NCBI RefSeq assembly: GCF_001263205.1
Contig: NZ_CP012333.1
Coordinates: 124,001 to 188,000, forward strand
Origin: Labilithrix luteola
Lineage (GTDB): Bacteria > Myxococcota_A > Polyangia > Polyangiales > Polyangiaceae
DNA: 64,000 nt
Direction of reading: 5' to 3'
Shown here: positions 11,971 to 21,047 of the stretch, in pieces
How the letters are laid out: every line of letters begins with the position of its first letter
Position numbering within the stretch: the stretch's first letter is position 1
The notes under the pieces: generated by a model
The model's input: the letters and a program-made list of their open reading frames with translations, nothing else
The model's database searches: none
Told to the model about the DNA's origin: nothing
Position numbers and translations under genes: made by a program

Positions 11971-13158
11971 ATGAATCCGATTCGCGTCGGCATCGATGCT
12001 CTTGGTCTTGCTTTTCCGCGAGCTTACGTCGCGCTCGAAGACGTTGCTCGTGCGCGGGGAGTCCCCGAGACGAAGTACACCGAAGGGCTCGGCACCGTCG
12101 CCATGTCGGTGCCCGAGCCCGACGAGGACACCGTCACACTCGCGGTCGAGGCCGCCGCGGACGCGCTCGAGCGCGCGGACGTCGAGCCGTCCGAGATCGG
12201 CCTTTGCATCGTGGGCACCGAGACGGCCGTCGACCACTCCAAGCCCGTGGCCTCGTTCCTCCAGGGCCTGCTCGGTCTTCCTTCGACCTGCCGCATCTTC
12301 GAAGCCAAGCACGCGTGCTACGGCGGCACGGCCGGTCTGATGACGGCGCTCGACTGGATCGCCTCGGGACGCGCGCGCGGTCGCAAGGCGCTCGTCGTCT
12401 GCTCCGACATCGCGCGCTACGGCCTCAACACGCCGGGTGAGCCCACGCAGGGCGCCGGCAGTGTGGCGCTCGTCGTTTCCGAAAACCCGCGCGTGCTCTC
12501 GATCGACACGGCGACGATCGGCACGAGCTCGCAGCACGTCTTCGACTTCTGGCGTCCGCTCGAATCCAAAGACGCCTTCGTCGACGGGCACTACTCCGTC
12601 ACCTGCTACCTCGAGGCGCTGCGCGGGGCCCATGCCGAACACGTGCGGCTGGGCGGTCGCACGCCCGGCGACGATCTCGCGGCGACGCTCTATCACGTGC
12701 CGTATCCCAAGATGGCGAAGAAGGCCCACGCGCTCGTTCGTGAGCTCGCCGGTGACGGCGCGCCGGATCAGTCGTTTGCACGCCTCGTGGCGCCGAGCCT
12801 CGTGCTCCCGTCGCGCATCGGCAACATCTACACGGGCTCGCTCTACCTCGCGCTCGCGAGCCTCCTCGCCTGCTCGGAACGCCCCATCCACGGGCAAGAC
12901 GTCACGCTCTTCAGCTACGGCAGCGGCTGCTGTGCAGAGCTCTTCCGGGGCACCATCACGCCGGGCGCACAGGCCGCGTACAGCTCGCTGCGTGCTCGCG
13001 TCGACGCACGGAGGCGCCTCACGGTGCCCGAGTACGAAGCCTTGTTCCGCGCGCGCGACGAGGTCCGCGAGCTCGACGCTCTGCCGCTAGGCATGATCCA
13101 GGATCTGCGCAGCGTTCGACTCAAAGGCGTGCAGGGCGGCCGTCGCATCTACGCCTGA
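11971..13158 (+). CDS. mvaS: Hydroxymethylglutaryl-CoA synthase
   Basis: A 395-residue thiolase-fold enzyme that condenses acetyl-CoA with acetoacetyl-CoA to give HMG-CoA. The catalytic triad is visible: Glu84 in VGTETAVDHSKP, nucleophile Cys116 in AKHACYGGTAGL and His242 in YHVPYPKMAKKAH. The size fits bacterial MvaS (about 390). I chose the ATG at 11971 (MNPIRVGIDALG) because family homology starts there. HMG-CoA synthase of the PksG type used for polyketide beta-branching is the main alternative, but no polyketide genes are nearby. No other mevalonate-pathway gene lies in the window. The dehydrogenase follows 21 bp later. Confidence 0.9.
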   Translation: MNPIRVGIDALGLAFPRAYVALEDVARARGVPETKYTEGLGTVAMSVPEPDEDTVTLAVEAAADALERADVEPSEIGLCIVGTETAVDHSKPVASFLQGLLGLPSTCRIFEAKHACYGGTAGLMTALDWIASGRARGRKALVVCSDIARYGLNTPGEPTQGAGSVALVVSENPRVLSIDTATIGTSSQHVFDFWRPLESKDAFVDGHYSVTCYLEALRGAHAEHVRLGGRTPGDDLAATLYHVPYPKMAKKAHALVRELAGDGAPDQSFARLVAPSLVLPSRIGNIYTGSLYLALASLLACSERPIHGQDVTLFSYGSGCCAELFRGTITPGAQAAYSSLRARVDARRRLTVPEYEALFRARDEVRELDALPLGMIQDLRSVRLKGVQGGRRIYA

Positions 13159-13179
13159 GCGCGCTGCTACGGTGGGGTC

Positions 13180-14169
13180 ATGCCTTCCTCGACCCCGCTC
13201 CGCATCACGGTCGCGCTCGCTCCCGACAGCAACGACGGCGCCACCCTCCGCGAGGCGCTCGTTCCGTTCGGTCCGCGCGTGTCGCTCTCGTTTTCGAGCG
13301 AGCTCGGAGCGGAGATCGAAGACGCCGAAGTGATCGTCGCGCAGTCGCTCTCGGACGAGCAGGTAGCGCGGGCGAAGCGCCTTCGTTGGTTCGCCTCGTG
13401 GGCCGCGGGCGTCGACAAGTCCGCGCGCCCCGGCCTGCTCGAGCGCAAGATCCTCCTCACGAACGCGAGCGGCGTCCACGGCCCGAACATCGCCGAGCAC
13501 GTCATGGCGATGATGCTGATGTTCACGCGCGGCATGCACCTGTTCGTGCGCGCGCAGCTCGAGAAGACCTGGGATCGGCCCCCGGGTGACCGCTCCGGCA
13601 ACGCAAGCGAGCTCTCGGGTCAAACGCTCGCCATCGTGGGCCTCGGGCGCATCGGCGAAGCTCTCGCCGAGCGCACGCGCCCGTTCGGCATGCACGTCAT
13701 CGGTCTGAAGCGAGATCCGAAATCACGGCACGACGAGCGCGTTGGCGTCGACGAGGTCGTGGGCCTCTCCGAGCTCGATTCGGTGCTCGCACGCGCGCAC
13801 CACGTCTGCATTCTCGTCCCGCTCACCCGAGATACGTACCACCTCTTCGACGAAGCGCGGCTCTCGCGCATGCGTTCGGATGCCTACCTCTACAACGTGG
13901 CGCGCGGACCAATCGTCGACGAGACCGCCCTGGCAAAGGTTCTCGCCGAAGGCAGAATCGGCGGCGCGGGTCTCGACGTGTTCGAAGAAGAGCCGCTCCC
14001 CAAGGCGAGCGCCTTGTGGGGCATGAAGAACGTGATCCTCACGCCCCACGTTGCCGGCTTCACGCCCTGGTACTTTTCGCGATTCGCCCCGATCTTCACG
14101 GCGAACGTCACGCGCTATCTCGCCGGCGAGCAGCTCGAGAACCTCTTCGATCCGTCGCGCGGCTACTGA
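13180..14169 (+). CDS. D-isomer-specific 2-hydroxyacid dehydrogenase family protein
   Basis: A 329-residue NAD(P)-dependent dehydrogenase. The Rossmann motif GLGRIGEALAE begins at about residue 152. The catalytic Arg is in NVARGPIVDE, the Glu in FEEEPLP and the His in LTPHVAGFTP, so the catalytic set is complete. The N-terminal substrate domain is shorter than in SerA, and no ACT domain is present, so a glyoxylate/hydroxypyruvate-type or other 2-oxoacid reductase is more likely than phosphoglycerate dehydrogenase. It follows mvaS by 21 bp. Its 3' end lies 6 bp from the convergent SGNH hydrolase gene. Exact substrate not predictable. Confidence 0.88.
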   Translation: MPSSTPLRITVALAPDSNDGATLREALVPFGPRVSLSFSSELGAEIEDAEVIVAQSLSDEQVARAKRLRWFASWAAGVDKSARPGLLERKILLTNASGVHGPNIAEHVMAMMLMFTRGMHLFVRAQLEKTWDRPPGDRSGNASELSGQTLAIVGLGRIGEALAERTRPFGMHVIGLKRDPKSRHDERVGVDEVVGLSELDSVLARAHHVCILVPLTRDTYHLFDEARLSRMRSDAYLYNVARGPIVDETALAKVLAEGRIGGAGLDVFEEEPLPKASALWGMKNVILTPHVAGFTPWYFSRFAPIFTANVTRYLAGEQLENLFDPSRGY

Positions 14170-14175
14170 CTCCGC

Positions 14176-15420
14176 CTACGGCGTTGCCCACCCCGTGAGC
14201 CCAGCCACCACGGGCGCGAGCTCTCGGGCGATGCGCTCGTGGAAGGCCGGGTTGCCATGTCCTTCGCAGCCGGTGACCTCGCTGGGCGCCGACGCGGAGG
14301 GCAGATACACGGAGATCCGCGCGTCGCCTCCTTGCTTCTGCGCTTCGACCGCGGCGGTCACGCCGGCGACCACGCTGTCCCGAACGGGATTGGGGCCACC
14401 ATCGACGATGTCCGGTCCGACGATGCAGAGAATCTGCGCATCGGGGTAGAGCTTCCTCAGCGTCTGCGTGAACGCCAGATAGCCCGCCGTGAAGTCGCCG
14501 ATGGAGGCCGGACCGTCGTCGACCGGCTCTCCCTCGGCGAAGTCGAGTCCACCGATTCCGAGGATGACCGCGCTGGGCGAATACGACGTGAAGTCGAATT
14601 CGGCCTTCGGATCGTTCGGATTGCTGAGTGGGAATATGCGAGGCATCGTCTGCGGGTCCGGGCGCCACGCATTCTTCGTGACCCCCTTGCCCGAGAAGGC
14701 GGTTCCGTAGACGTCGGCGCCGAACGTGTCGCCAAGGAGCGCGCCGAACGTCTTGTGGAAGTTCTCCCAGCGGGCCGCCTCGTTCGCACCCGGACAGCTC
14801 GGACCTGCGCCCTCGACGCCGAACCCCGCCAGCATCGAATCGCCGATCATCTCGATGGATCGCGTTCGTTTGGGCGGCGGAGAAAGCAAATGCCCGCCAT
14901 CACCGAACGTGAAGCCATTGAAGATGGTCACACCGTTGTCGGCTTCGCTTCGCTTGTACAGCTCGACGCTGTGCGACCCAGGCCCAAGTCCCGTCGCGAG
15001 CGTCAGCGTCTGCGCACCACTCGCGAGGGTGAGCTTGGGCTGCCATGCCCCATCGATGGCGTAATCCCATTCGCTGGGCCCATTCGTCATCCACGCCTCG
15101 GTGTTCTCCGTTAGCGACACCGATACGGTGCTCCCTTCGAAGTTCGCCAGAATGCGAGCCCCTGGCCACGCCGCTCGCGGCGAATCGGGAATCCGCGTGT
15201 CGAAACGCCCGACGAAGCGAACCGACGGAGGCTCCGGCGACGTCGCGGGCCCGCCGTTCGGCCCCGTATTCGAAGGCGGAGCCGACGAACCATCGACCTG
15301 CCGCGCCCCACCACCGTCCGCGGGAGGAGCCTGATCGGCGGCCCCCTGCCCTGCCGAACAACCACACACGACGACGAGCGAGGCCGCCGCGAGCGACGCC
15401 CCACGTATGAGCCTTTGCAT
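14176..15420 (-). CDS. SGNH/GDSL-type lipoprotein esterase, CE2-like
   Basis: A 414-residue lipoprotein. The signal peptide ends in a lipobox with VVVCGC, followed by a Gly/Pro/Ser-rich linker to about residue 65. Residues of about 68-185 form a beta-rich N-terminal domain (VRFVGRFD, RILANFEGSTVSVSL) like that of carbohydrate esterase family 2. The SGNH domain follows with catalytic Ser in IGDSMLAGFG, the Asn/Gly blocks, and a C-terminal HGNPAFHERIA block holding the likely catalytic His. CE2 enzymes deacetylate plant polysaccharides such as xylan. The next gene upstream also encodes a secreted esterase, so the pair may act on acylated polysaccharides outside the cell. Confidence 0.82.
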   Translation of the reverse strand: MQRLIRGASLAAASLVVVCGCSAGQGAADQAPPADGGGARQVDGSSAPPSNTGPNGGPATSPEPPSVRFVGRFDTRIPDSPRAAWPGARILANFEGSTVSVSLTENTEAWMTNGPSEWDYAIDGAWQPKLTLASGAQTLTLATGLGPGSHSVELYKRSEADNGVTIFNGFTFGDGGHLLSPPPKRTRSIEMIGDSMLAGFGVEGAGPSCPGANEAARWENFHKTFGALLGDTFGADVYGTAFSGKGVTKNAWRPDPQTMPRIFPLSNPNDPKAEFDFTSYSPSAVILGIGGLDFAEGEPVDDGPASIGDFTAGYLAFTQTLRKLYPDAQILCIVGPDIVDGGPNPVRDSVVAGVTAAVEAQKQGGDARISVYLPSASAPSEVTGCEGHGNPAFHERIARELAPVVAGLTGWATP

Positions 15421-15458
15421 TGTTTCCTCGTTGTCCTCGAACGGTCAGCGAATCCCAA

Positions 15459-16487
15459 TCAGGGAGTCTTCGGTTTCGTCGAATCGATGAGTTGCCAGGC
15501 CGCTTGTTCCGACGGCTCCCACAACTTGTGGGGATAGCCGGGGAGATGGCACCAGATCACCGGCTGCTTGCATCCCGGATAGGTGACGCAAGGTCCGGGG
15601 TCGACGGGAATGGGAGTGCCGGTCGTGTCGCAACCATTGGCCATCGCCCAATGCTGCTCGGATTCGACTCCGGCGCCGAAGCCGACGGTCTGATCGGCAT
15701 CACCATGGATGACGATGGCGGCGGGCGCTGCGGTCGGACACTCGAGGTAGTCGTTCGCGCCGTAGAGCCTGGGGTCGGGCGAGCTCGGGCCACCGCCAGA
15801 GTTCGCAAAGATCCCTCGAAAGATGTTTCCACGGAAACAGCCGAGCGTATTGACGAAGAAGGCGCCGCGGCTGATGCCCCACGCGAAGATGCGGCTCGTG
15901 TCGACGCAGAAGCGTTTCTCCATGTCGGTGACGATGGCGTCGACCAGGGCCACGTGGGTATTGACCCCGACGGCGGAGCTCGTATCCCAAGTTGCGCCGG
16001 GCCCGTTCGGATAAACGAAGATGGCATTTCCGCCGGCCTCCCATTCGAGAGACAGCCAACTCCGAATCTCGGCGCCCGACATGCCGTCCCCGTGGAACAC
16101 GAACACGAGCGGAAAGCGGGTATGGCCATCGTACTTGTCGGCCACGTAGAGCTCGTACGAATAGCTGAGCCCGGCAAAACTGAGATATTGCGTTCCAGCG
16201 AATCCCGTTCCGTTGGACGGCAGGTCGCACGTTTCGACCGCGTTCTGCAAGCTCGACGATCCGCCGGTCGCACCACCCTTCGGCGGTGCGTTTTCAGACA
16301 CCGTGTCACCGCCACTCGGAGGCGTGCTCGGAGCCGGCGACGGATTGGAAGGGCCGGTGGCCGGAGGAGCGGGCGTCTGTCCCGCGGGCGGCGGCGGAGT
16401 CGGTTCAGGGGCGGACGCCCCCCCGCTCTCGCAAGCGGCGAACGACGCGACGATGGCGCCTACGACGAGAAGTCTTGGCAACAGCAT
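15459..16487 (-). CDS. Lipoprotein alpha/beta hydrolase, feruloyl esterase / PHB depolymerase-like (LpqC type)
   Basis: A 342-residue lipoprotein. The ATG at 16487 gives a signal peptide ending in a SFAAC lipobox; longer in-frame starts would bury it. A Pro/Thr/Gly-rich linker runs to about residue 85. The hydrolase domain has an oxyanion-type FVFHGDGMSG, the nucleophile elbow GISRG and an Asp in IHGDADQTVG. The substrate-side Cys pairs and the layout match the CE1 feruloyl esterase/poly-hydroxybutyrate depolymerase group. Likely cell-surface ester hydrolysis of polysaccharide-linked phenolics or short esters. It lies 39 bp upstream of the CE2-like gene on the same strand and probably shares its transcript. 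Confidence 0.82.
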   Translation of the reverse strand: MLLPRLLVVGAIVASFAACESGGASAPEPTPPPPAGQTPAPPATGPSNPSPAPSTPPSGGDTVSENAPPKGGATGGSSSLQNAVETCDLPSNGTGFAGTQYLSFAGLSYSYELYVADKYDGHTRFPLVFVFHGDGMSGAEIRSWLSLEWEAGGNAIFVYPNGPGATWDTSSAVGVNTHVALVDAIVTDMEKRFCVDTSRIFAWGISRGAFFVNTLGCFRGNIFRGIFANSGGGPSSPDPRLYGANDYLECPTAAPAAIVIHGDADQTVGFGAGVESEQHWAMANGCDTTGTPIPVDPGPCVTYPGCKQPVIWCHLPGYPHKLWEPSEQAAWQLIDSTKPKTP

Positions 16488-16625
16488 GCCGCGCACTGGT
16501 TTCGAATCGCGTGCCAGACTCGAGCGTCGCATTCTCCGTGCGACGACGTCAGCGCCTGGCCACGCGATTCGCATCCCTCCCGCGGCTGCCGCGAACCTAC
16601 GCCTATCCCTCAGCGGCAAGAGGAA

Positions 16626-17333
16626 TCATTGCAGTGGGTCTGCGAGATACGGGAACGTCGTCCCGTTCGTCTTCGCTGCGACCGCACCGACCTGGTCGCC
16701 CAGGCCATTGAGTCCCGTCCCCGACGTGACCGAATACATGAAGTCGATGACGTCGTACGGCATCGTGCGGCCGCCGCAGTCCGTATTCGCCAGGGTCTGC
16801 GTCGCGGCCAGTTCGACGGCCATGTATTGAGAGCACGTGCTCGAGCTCGTGTTCACCCAAAGGCGGTCGTCGGCGAGCATGCTCGCGAGTGGCGCGTAGC
16901 GACTAGCGCCTTCGATCTGGAGGTTTGCGAGCACTTGATTGCCGCAATCGCCCCCGTTCACGCCCTTGTCGAGGGCGTCGAAGACCGCAAGGTTCTTTTC
17001 GATCTCCGCGCGATTCGAATCCACCCACTTGGTCGGGTCTTGCTGAGCGTTGTACGCGTCGCGTGCCGCGCCCACGCTCGCGTCCTGATCGTCGAACGGG
17101 GCGATGAGCAGCGTGGTTATGGCGGGCCGACCCACGCGATCGATCTGCGTGCCGAGGTTCGGCGGCAGCGGCGGGCCTGCATCGACCGGTCCCGTATCGG
17201 CTGGGCCGGTGTCCCGCGCATCGAAGCCTGCGTCTTCCGGGCCCCCCGTGCTCTCGTTGCTCGAACACGCGGCGAACGAGAGGAGCCCCACCGCTGCCGC
17301 GAACGCGATGCTCGTCAAAGCAATGCGCTTCAT
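16626..17333 (-). CDS. Lipoprotein carrying the C-terminal half of a DUF4331-type domain
   Basis: A 235-residue protein. The ATG at 17333 gives a clear lipoprotein signal (MKRIALTS..., lipobox SFAAC) and an Asp/Gly/Pro linker (about 22-45). The rest matches what is normally the second half of DUF4331: QIDRVGRPAITTLLI, a DAYN segment, then GGRTMPYDVIDFMYS and a TFPYLADP end. The start overlaps the stop of the upstream gene (ATGA), which carries the first half. I read the pair as one ancestral domain encoded by two coupled genes, each with its own export signal. DUF4331 proteins are exported and of unknown biochemical function. Confidence 0.75.
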   Translation of the reverse strand: MKRIALTSIAFAAAVGLLSFAACSSNESTGGPEDAGFDARDTGPADTGPVDAGPPLPPNLGTQIDRVGRPAITTLLIAPFDDQDASVGAARDAYNAQQDPTKWVDSNRAEIEKNLAVFDALDKGVNGGDCGNQVLANLQIEGASRYAPLASMLADDRLWVNTSSSTCSQYMAVELAATQTLANTDCGGRTMPYDVIDFMYSVTSGTGLNGLGDQVGAVAAKTNGTTFPYLADPLQ

Positions 17334-18055
17334 TGGTCGCCCCCCGTCTGCGTCTGCGCCTTGTTGGTGCTGGCCCATGCCGACACGAACGGGCCCCCGA
17401 AGGTGACCATCGACTTGTCGATGTTCACGACGATCGCGAGCGTGTTCAGGTTCTTGTACGTGTCGACGGCGGGCGCCCCCGCACTGGTCATGAGCGTGGT
17501 CCGCAGCGATCCCGCGGCGCCGAAGTCGAGCCACGGGCAACCGGATGGGTCGGTTTGGAAGTTGTCCTTCGAAACCGCATACGCCTCGGACGCGGACTGG
17601 AACCCCACGAGGTTGAAGAAGAAGGGGTCCGCGCGGAGCCCTGCGAAGACTCGGAACTTGCCGTCCGCGGACGCAAGCCCCTCTTTCGTGCTCGCATCGC
17701 CGGTGACGTAGACGGCGAGCCCCACCCAGCAGGAGATCTTCTGCGCCGCGTCGAACGTGCAGACAATGTCGACGTTCGAGGTCGTCTGGCCGAATGCCGC
17801 TCCACTCGACGTGTGGAACACGTACTGGACGTCGGCGGCGAACTTGGCCTCGGTCGTTGCGGCCGGGAAGACGGTCATCGCGAGAGCGAGGTTGCTCCCG
17901 TCGACCCACGTATAGAGATTGCCGAGATCTGCCGCGGGAACGGCCGTCGTCTTCGGCCCGTCGCCGAAGTCATCGGAGCGAGCGACCGAGGCGCGCCCCA
18001 GCACCGCGAGTGTCGCGACGAGCCCCACGCCCGCCAGTACTTTGCCACCTCTCAT
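17330..18055 (-). CDS. Exported protein carrying the N-terminal half of a DUF4331-type domain
   Basis: A 241-residue protein with a Sec signal (MRGGKVLAGVGLVATLAVLG..., cleavage about residue 27). It has the DUF4331 opening pattern: AADLGNLYTWVDGSNLALAMTVFP, then beta-rich segments, ending at IVVNIDKSMV and FVSAWASTNK. In single-chain DUF4331 proteins that last segment runs straight on to the VxRxGxPAxxT segment, which here starts the next gene. There is no lipobox in this half, whereas the partner is a lipoprotein, so the halves may assemble on the outer or inner membrane after export. The ATGA overlap couples their synthesis. Confidence 0.75.
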   Translation of the reverse strand: MRGGKVLAGVGLVATLAVLGRASVARSDDFGDGPKTTAVPAADLGNLYTWVDGSNLALAMTVFPAATTEAKFAADVQYVFHTSSGAAFGQTTSNVDIVCTFDAAQKISCWVGLAVYVTGDASTKEGLASADGKFRVFAGLRADPFFFNLVGFQSASEAYAVSKDNFQTDPSGCPWLDFGAAGSLRTTLMTSAGAPAVDTYKNLNTLAIVVNIDKSMVTFGGPFVSAWASTNKAQTQTGGDQ

Positions 18056-18252
18056 CGCGTCTGCCTTTCTTCGTGGCGGCTCGAGGAGGTTTGGGCGCTG
18101 GCCACCTCACCCCTCGCGCACACGTACGACGATGCACGAGCCGAACCGGAGCCGTCGTGCGGTAGGGCGGCTCTCGGCGAGGTTGTCCGCGGCCTTCGGG
18201 CGCGCGTCGCGGTGGTGCTCGCGCGGCCATTCGCTAAGATTCCGCAGCCAGA

Positions 18253-19491
18253 TTGGAACGAGACGAATCGAACGAGAACGAGGCGCGCGGCAACGCGGGC
18301 GACGTGCGCGCCGAGCACTGGCTCGACGAGCGGCGGCTCCGGACGTATCCGAAGGTCGTCGTCGGGCTGCTGGTGGTCAGCACGCTCGCTTTGCTTTCGA
18401 CGATGCGCGGGATGGTCGACCGGGGCGGCGAGCCGCTCGGCTACGACTTCGTCACGTTCTGGGCCGCGTCGTTCATGGCTCTGAAGGGCCGAGCTGCCGA
18501 GGCCTATGACCTACGGGCAATCTTCGAGGCCGAGAAGACGGCGGTGCCCGCGCTGAGAGCGACGTTCGCTTGGTTCTATCCGCCGACGTTCCACCTCGTC
18601 GTCTTGCCCCTCGCCCTTCTGCCCTATCTCGCATCGTATCTCGCGTTCGTCGTCGCCACGCTCGCAGGCTACGTCGCGGTGTTTCGGAGAATCGTCCGTA
18701 ATCGCGAGGCGATGTGGTGCTTGGCGGCGTTTCCAGGCATTTGGATCGACGCCCTGCATGGCCAAAATGCGTTTCTCACCTCCGCGCTGATCGGTGCGGC
18801 GCTCCTGAACCTCCGCTCGCGGCCAATCCTCGCAGGTGTCTGGATTGGCCTCCTCGCCGTGAAACCGCACCTCGCTCTGGTGTTTCCCGTCGTTCTGATC
18901 GCCACCCGGGCGTGGCGCACACTGGCCACGGCGGCCGTCGTCGCCACGCTGTTCCTCGCGCTCGGAACGGCCGTCCTCGGGAGCAACGCGCTGTTCGCCT
19001 TCGTCCACGGCCTCTCCTTCGCACGAAGCGCGGTGGAGAACGGCGTCTTGCCGTGGGACAAGATGCCAACGGTCTTCGCCATGGTCCGCCTCTGCGGCGC
19101 GCCCGTCGCCCTCGCCTGGGCCGCGCATGCACTCGTGGCCTGCGGGGCCATTCATGCAGTTTACAAAGTTTGGCGACGCACCGATTCGCTCGCCATCCGA
19201 GGCGCGGCATTCACGGTGACCACGCTCCTCGTGAGTCCGTATCTTTTCGATTACGACCTCACGCTGCTCGCGTTTCCCCTCGCCTGGATGAGCCTCACCG
19301 GGCAACGACTCGGTTGGAATCGCTTCGAACGCGAATGGCTCGTCGCCGCGTGGCTCTTGCCGCTCGCGACTCCCACCGTCGCGAGCGCGGTGGGAGCTCA
19401 AGTGGGCCCGCCGGTCCTCCTCGCCTTGCTGGCGATCGCGGTGCGCCAGAGTCGCGTGCACAGCGAGAGCCGAGACGCTCAGACGCTCTGA
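18253..19491 (+). CDS. GT87 (DUF2029) family polytopic membrane glycosyltransferase-like protein
   Basis: A 412-residue membrane protein with about ten hydrophobic segments. The family pattern is visible: an acidic DFVTFWAASFMAL loop after the first membrane segment, FAWFYPPTFHL, LHGQNAFLTSALIGAAL and a KPHLALVFPVVL segment. GT87 enzymes (PimE-like mannosyltransferases) use polyprenyl-phosphate sugars on the outer face of the inner membrane. The donor and acceptor cannot be told from sequence. The N-terminal 25 residues are acidic and may be too long; the gene lacks a clear ribosome-binding site. The 3' end overlaps that of the convergent GTPase gene by 13 bp. Confidence 0.82.
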   Translation: MERDESNENEARGNAGDVRAEHWLDERRLRTYPKVVVGLLVVSTLALLSTMRGMVDRGGEPLGYDFVTFWAASFMALKGRAAEAYDLRAIFEAEKTAVPALRATFAWFYPPTFHLVVLPLALLPYLASYLAFVVATLAGYVAVFRRIVRNREAMWCLAAFPGIWIDALHGQNAFLTSALIGAALLNLRSRPILAGVWIGLLAVKPHLALVFPVVLIATRAWRTLATAAVVATLFLALGTAVLGSNALFAFVHGLSFARSAVENGVLPWDKMPTVFAMVRLCGAPVALAWAAHALVACGAIHAVYKVWRRTDSLAIRGAAFTVTTLLVSPYLFDYDLTLLAFPLAWMSLTGQRLGWNRFEREWLVAAWLLPLATPTVASAVGAQVGPPVLLALLAIAVRQSRVHSESRDAQTL

Positions 19492-20957
19492 GACAGGGCC
19501 GTCTTCATCCGCGCACGCGCTTCGGAGACCGCGGGCGCGGTCATCGACCGACGATCGAGCTCGCGTTCGATACACTCGACGAAGAACGTCAAGTCGTCGA
19601 CCCGGCGTTCGACGCTGGCAAGCGCGCGGTCCATCATAGTGGTCAAGCCGTCGGGGGCGATCGCTGTGAGCTCGCCGAAGTAGCGAATCGTCCCGTCCTC
19701 GACGCCGAACGCGTCGGCCGAGGTGTCGAGGCCCACGCCATACTGCATCGCATACGCGAGTCCATTCGCAACGGCCGCTCCGAAGGCCTCGAGCCGCCGG
19801 TGGCGCTCGGCATCGCCATCGGCCTGGTGCAGCCATTCACGGACGCTGGGCACCGCCGGCGCAATCGTCCAAAGCCAGCTCTTCTCCTCGTCGACCGGCT
19901 GGAGCACGAGCACCGTGTCGGGTGAGAGGAGCGGCCCGAGCTGCGTTCGTTCGCGAGCGGAGCGGACAATCCCTTGTCGTGCCGAATCGGCGTCTTCGAA
20001 GTACCAGCGACGCGACGTCCAGAGTCGGAATCCCTCGGCGTGGGTCTCGGCCGCTCCGTCGTCGTCGAGCGGGACAGAGGAGATCGCGGCGTGCGATACC
20101 GACCGCAGACAAGCGCGTCCGGTATGCGCCGGCCACACGTAGCCCGTCGGCACGTCGGTTCGCGGAAATGGCGCGGCATCGCCGTGGAGCGACGACAAGG
20201 GCGGCGGCGGCGGAACGATCGGCGAAACGTCCGTATCCTGTGAGGTGAGGAACTCGGCGGTGGCCTCCTCGAGAAACATCTCGGCGGCCCACTCCGGGTC
20301 GACTTCGAGCGCCTCGAGGCGCTGCAGGAGGGCGCGCGGGCCTTGCGGTCGGGCCACCGGAATGCGCAGCTCCTCGCGCTCGACCTTGGCTTGCACCGCA
20401 CGCGCAATGGCTCGGACGGCGGCGACGAACGTGTCGACGACGCCGATACCGTCGCGAGCGATGGCCTCCACGCAAACGGTCCCGGGTCGACCGAGCTCAT
20501 CGAGAATCGCCGGGCCGGTCAAGACGTCGATTTGATCTTGCTTGTTCGCCTGGACGACGATCAGCGGCGCCTCGTCTCTCTCGCGTGCGACCTCGTCGAG
20601 GACGGCAAGCCCGCTTCGCGCGTTGGCGACCGCGCTACGAGCGCTGTCGGTGACGTAGACGACGACGTCGGCGGTCGAGAGCAGGTGGCGGCGGCGCTCG
20701 GTGAGAACCACCTGGCCCGGAACGCTGATGACCTGACAGATCAGGGGGAATCCGCACACGACTCCGCCTTTGATCTGCATCCAATCGAAATAGAGCGTCC
20801 GACCTTCGATTTCCGCGGGCGATACGAGATCGCTCGTTCGCTGCGTTGCGAATAGGCCGGAGAGCTGGCGTAGGTTGGTCGTCTTTCCGGCCCCCGCCAA
20901 TCCGTCGTAGACGATGCGGACGCACATCCGCTTCTCACGCAGATCGAACACCGCCAT
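19479..20957 (-). CDS. MglA-like small GTPase fused to a 300-residue C-terminal region
   Basis: A 492-residue protein. Residues 1-200 are a Ras-like GTPase of the MglA group: P-loop GLAGAGKTTN (Lys25, Thr26), G3 region SVPGQVVLT with the MglA-type PGQ in place of DxxG, and G4 NKQD (about 134). The C-terminal part (about 200-492) is not recognised. One stretch (ANGLAYAMQYGVGLDTSADA, then an EDGTIRYFGEL-like segment) faintly resembles the catalytic loop of a kinase fold but has no HRD or DFG, so any kinase activity is unlikely. The ATG at 20957 was chosen because homology begins at MAVFDLRE, the same N-terminus as the pseudo-GTPase two genes upstream. MglA GTPases set cell polarity with a Roadblock partner, and one is encoded next door. 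Confidence 0.85.
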   Translation of the reverse strand: MAVFDLREKRMCVRIVYDGLAGAGKTTNLRQLSGLFATQRTSDLVSPAEIEGRTLYFDWMQIKGGVVCGFPLICQVISVPGQVVLTERRRHLLSTADVVVYVTDSARSAVANARSGLAVLDEVARERDEAPLIVVQANKQDQIDVLTGPAILDELGRPGTVCVEAIARDGIGVVDTFVAAVRAIARAVQAKVEREELRIPVARPQGPRALLQRLEALEVDPEWAAEMFLEEATAEFLTSQDTDVSPIVPPPPPLSSLHGDAAPFPRTDVPTGYVWPAHTGRACLRSVSHAAISSVPLDDDGAAETHAEGFRLWTSRRWYFEDADSARQGIVRSARERTQLGPLLSPDTVLVLQPVDEEKSWLWTIAPAVPSVREWLHQADGDAERHRRLEAFGAAVANGLAYAMQYGVGLDTSADAFGVEDGTIRYFGELTAIAPDGLTTMMDRALASVERRVDDLTFFVECIERELDRRSMTAPAVSEARARMKTALSQSV

Positions 20958-21047
20958 CGGTCCTCCTCGTTCGCGGGTCCGACTCGGCCGAGGCCCCACC
21001 TCCTCGACCGAGCATCGACTCGACGCGATCTACCTCGCCGAGCGTCG

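Noticed and set aside
11971..13158. Polyketide beta-branching HMG-CoA synthase homologue
   Set aside because: No acyl carrier protein, enoyl-CoA hydratase or ketosynthase gene is nearby, so the mevalonate-type call is simpler.
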